Assembly: GCF_000313755.1 (NCBI RefSeq)
Contig: NZ_AMZB01000121.1
Location: 62,001-126,000 of the forward strand
DNA length: 64,000 bases
From: Pseudomonas nitroreducens TX1
GTDB lineage: Bacteria > Pseudomonadota > Gammaproteobacteria > Pseudomonadales > Pseudomonadaceae
Direction: 5' to 3'
Shown piece after piece: positions 61,553 to 64,000 of this stretch. The position numbers and the translations under genes are program-made. Each line of letters starts with the position of its first letter. Positions within the stretch are counted from its first letter, which is position 1. The notes beneath the pieces were generated by a model. The model was not told where the DNA came from, did not search any database, and saw only the letters and a list, made by a program, of their open reading frames with translations.

Positions 61553-61568
61553 GTTTTCACACAGCCTG
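61553..61568 (-). repeat. Right terminal inverted repeat of the IS
   Basis: GTTTTCACACAGCCTG, the inverted copy of 59905-59920. Confidence 0.85.
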
Positions 61569-61572
61569 GACC
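61569..61572. repeat. Target site duplication, right
   Basis: GACC, matching 59901-59904. Confidence 0.65.
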
Positions 61573-61709
61573 CAAAGCGGACATCATGGCAAGGAAAGGC
61601 AGGAAGCCATTCTCTCCATCACCCCCTTCGCTGCGCGGCTGCTTCTGCCGGGAACTGCTTACCGCGATAGCGTATGCTCGCAGGAGGGGTAACGATCATG
61701 GAGTGAATT

Positions 61710-61934
61710 ATGAGTAGACGCTACCCGTCGCTCAGAGTCCCGTTAGGTGCAGTGTTTCCCTTCATGCTGATGTCAGTCGATCGCATCTACGCCGTAAGCG
61801 TGCTGATCATCTATGGCGTATGCGGGACTGTTCTACCCGATACTGACCAATTCAATTGCGCCTCCAAGGCATCATTTGGCTGTCACGGCCGTTGTCTCGA
61901 TTGGACTAAGGGCAATTGTCCATGCGAATGGTGA
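61710..61934 (+). CDS. Possible small membrane-associated protein
   Basis: 74 residues from ATG 61710 with GGAG upstream. One hydrophobic stretch (VSVLIIYGVCGTVL) and a cysteine-rich tail (CASKASFGCHGRCL). No family recognised and codon use is poor; may be spurious or a gene remnant. Confidence 0.25.
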   Translation: MSRRYPSLRVPLGAVFPFMLMSVDRIYAVSVLIIYGVCGTVLPDTDQFNCASKASFGCHGRCLDWTKGNCPCEW

Positions 61935-62049
61935 TACTGAATTGTTCGGGCCGTGAAAATCTGGGATTATCGGGATGTCACCATTGTGGCTGCTCTGCCT
62001 GAACCCCATCTCCTGCTGAGCATCCGAATGATGAATGTTTCCTTTAAGT

Positions 62050-62077
62050 ACCCGGCTTCGGCCGGGTTTCTTTTTTT
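62050..62077 (+). terminator. Rho-independent terminator
   Basis: ACCCGGC, TTCG, GCCGGGT followed by a long T run. Strong and plus-strand oriented; its transcript is uncertain and could be a small RNA or the frame at 61710. Confidence 0.88.
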
Positions 62078-62313
62078 GTTGGCCAGTTTCAGTTGGGACC
62101 TGCCAAACTCCGCGGTTATGGTCTTGGCCACGCTTGAGCGCTGCTATCATCTTCGCGGGTAAAGCAGAAGCTATCCCCTAGCAAATGGCTGAGGATGCCA
62201 GAGCGGCAGTAGCTCTTAACCTTTCATTGAATGCTTCCGATCCGATGAGGGAGCGAGCAGATGTGCTCGAACCAGATCGGAAGAGGTTCAGTGAAATGCT
62301 TTCGGCCCTCATT

Positions 62314-64000
<1,687 letters not shown>

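Larger units (their letters stand above)
59905..61568 (+). mobile_element. IS1182-family insertion sequence
   Basis: 1664 bp with one transposase gene. Terminal repeats are near-perfect for the first 16 bp (59905-59920 and 61553-61568, CAGGCTGTGTGAAAAC) and decay inward. GACC stands on both sides (59901-59904 and 61569-61572), a 4-bp target duplication. Removing the element and one copy restores CGCTACCGACCCAAAGCGG, a sequence form common between Pseudomonas genes. Likely a recent, intact insertion. Confidence 0.85.
61573..62313. other. Stretch of about 740 bp without a confident gene
   Basis: Between the IS and the penicillin-binding protein gene. It contains one weak plus-strand frame (61710-61934) and a strong plus-strand terminator (62050-62077), so some plus-strand transcript must end here. 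The minus-strand frames look spurious. Confidence 0.5.

Noticed and set aside
61872-62150. Minus-strand frame of 92 codons across the terminator at 62050
   Set aside because: It runs through a strong terminator stem and its poly-T tract, giving a Lys run; not a credible gene.
62274-62285. AGATCGGAAGAG, identical to the first 12 bases of a common sequencing adapter
   Set aside because: The following base differs and the surrounding sequence is continuous; no sign of an assembly join. Most likely chance.

Overview
The window reads as backbone plus accessory DNA of a large conjugative Pseudomonas plasmid (megaplasmid). Reasons: an iteron origin beside a replication initiator; plasmid copies of genes that normally sit once on a chromosome (recA, dnaN, rdgC, a sigma-70-family factor, an MvaT-type nucleoid protein, csrA); a PRTRC cassette with a ParB homologue; a TraU-like transfer protein; and a solvent-efflux operon of the ttgGHI/srpABC type known from Pseudomonas putida plasmids. 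Gene content resembles IncP-2-type megaplasmids, but that is inference from memory of those plasmids, not a database result.

Layout. 1-9.8 kb: a Pil-Chp-like chemosensory operon (CheW, PilJ-like receptor, CheR, a 1919-residue multi-Hpt hybrid CheA, CheB); a PilG-like response regulator lies apart at 41.3 kb. 9.8-19.8 kb, mostly minus strand: recA, a TraU-like protein, a sigma factor in one operon with dnaN, an exported lipoprotein, a possible Rossmann/SLOG-like protein, and an exonuclease I homologue that has lost catalytic residues. 20-26 kb: PRTRC genes (ThiF, B, F, C, E, ParB). 26-29.5 kb: small exported and cytosolic proteins. 29.6-32.5 kb: iterons and repA. 32.5-44.3 kb: mvaT-like, csrA, rdgC and many short unknown genes in overlapping minus-strand operons. 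44.9-52.9 kb: TetR and IclR repressors, a tripartite RND pump and a PagL-like lipid A deacylase. 53.2-59.7 kb: a probable defence island (Toprim protein plus PHP/ABC-ATPase; protein kinase plus RNase H-fold-like protein plus a Ser/Thr-rich peptide). 59.9-61.6 kb: an intact IS1182-family element. 62.3 kb to the end: a class B penicillin-binding protein running off the window.

The strongest unexplained signal is regulatory. Thirteen minus-strand genes or operons between 10.9 and 42.4 kb share an upstream 31-bp promoter-like unit: GGTTCTGKCAC, exactly 14 bp, then a hexamer matching kAnAnT, placed 26-57 bp before the start codon. It precedes recA, dnaN plus the sigma gene, parB, PRTRC E, the pilG-like gene and many unknown genes, and was not seen in the chemosensory, efflux or defence regions. 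The plasmid sigma factor has a divergent region 2.4 and an extra N-terminal helix-turn-helix, and it is itself downstream of one of these units. I propose that this is a plasmid-specific sigma factor with its own promoter class and positive feedback. A second repeated upstream element (25 bp, best copies at 28.4 and 33.4 kb) and three parS-like palindromes inside coding sequence are further shared DNA signals.
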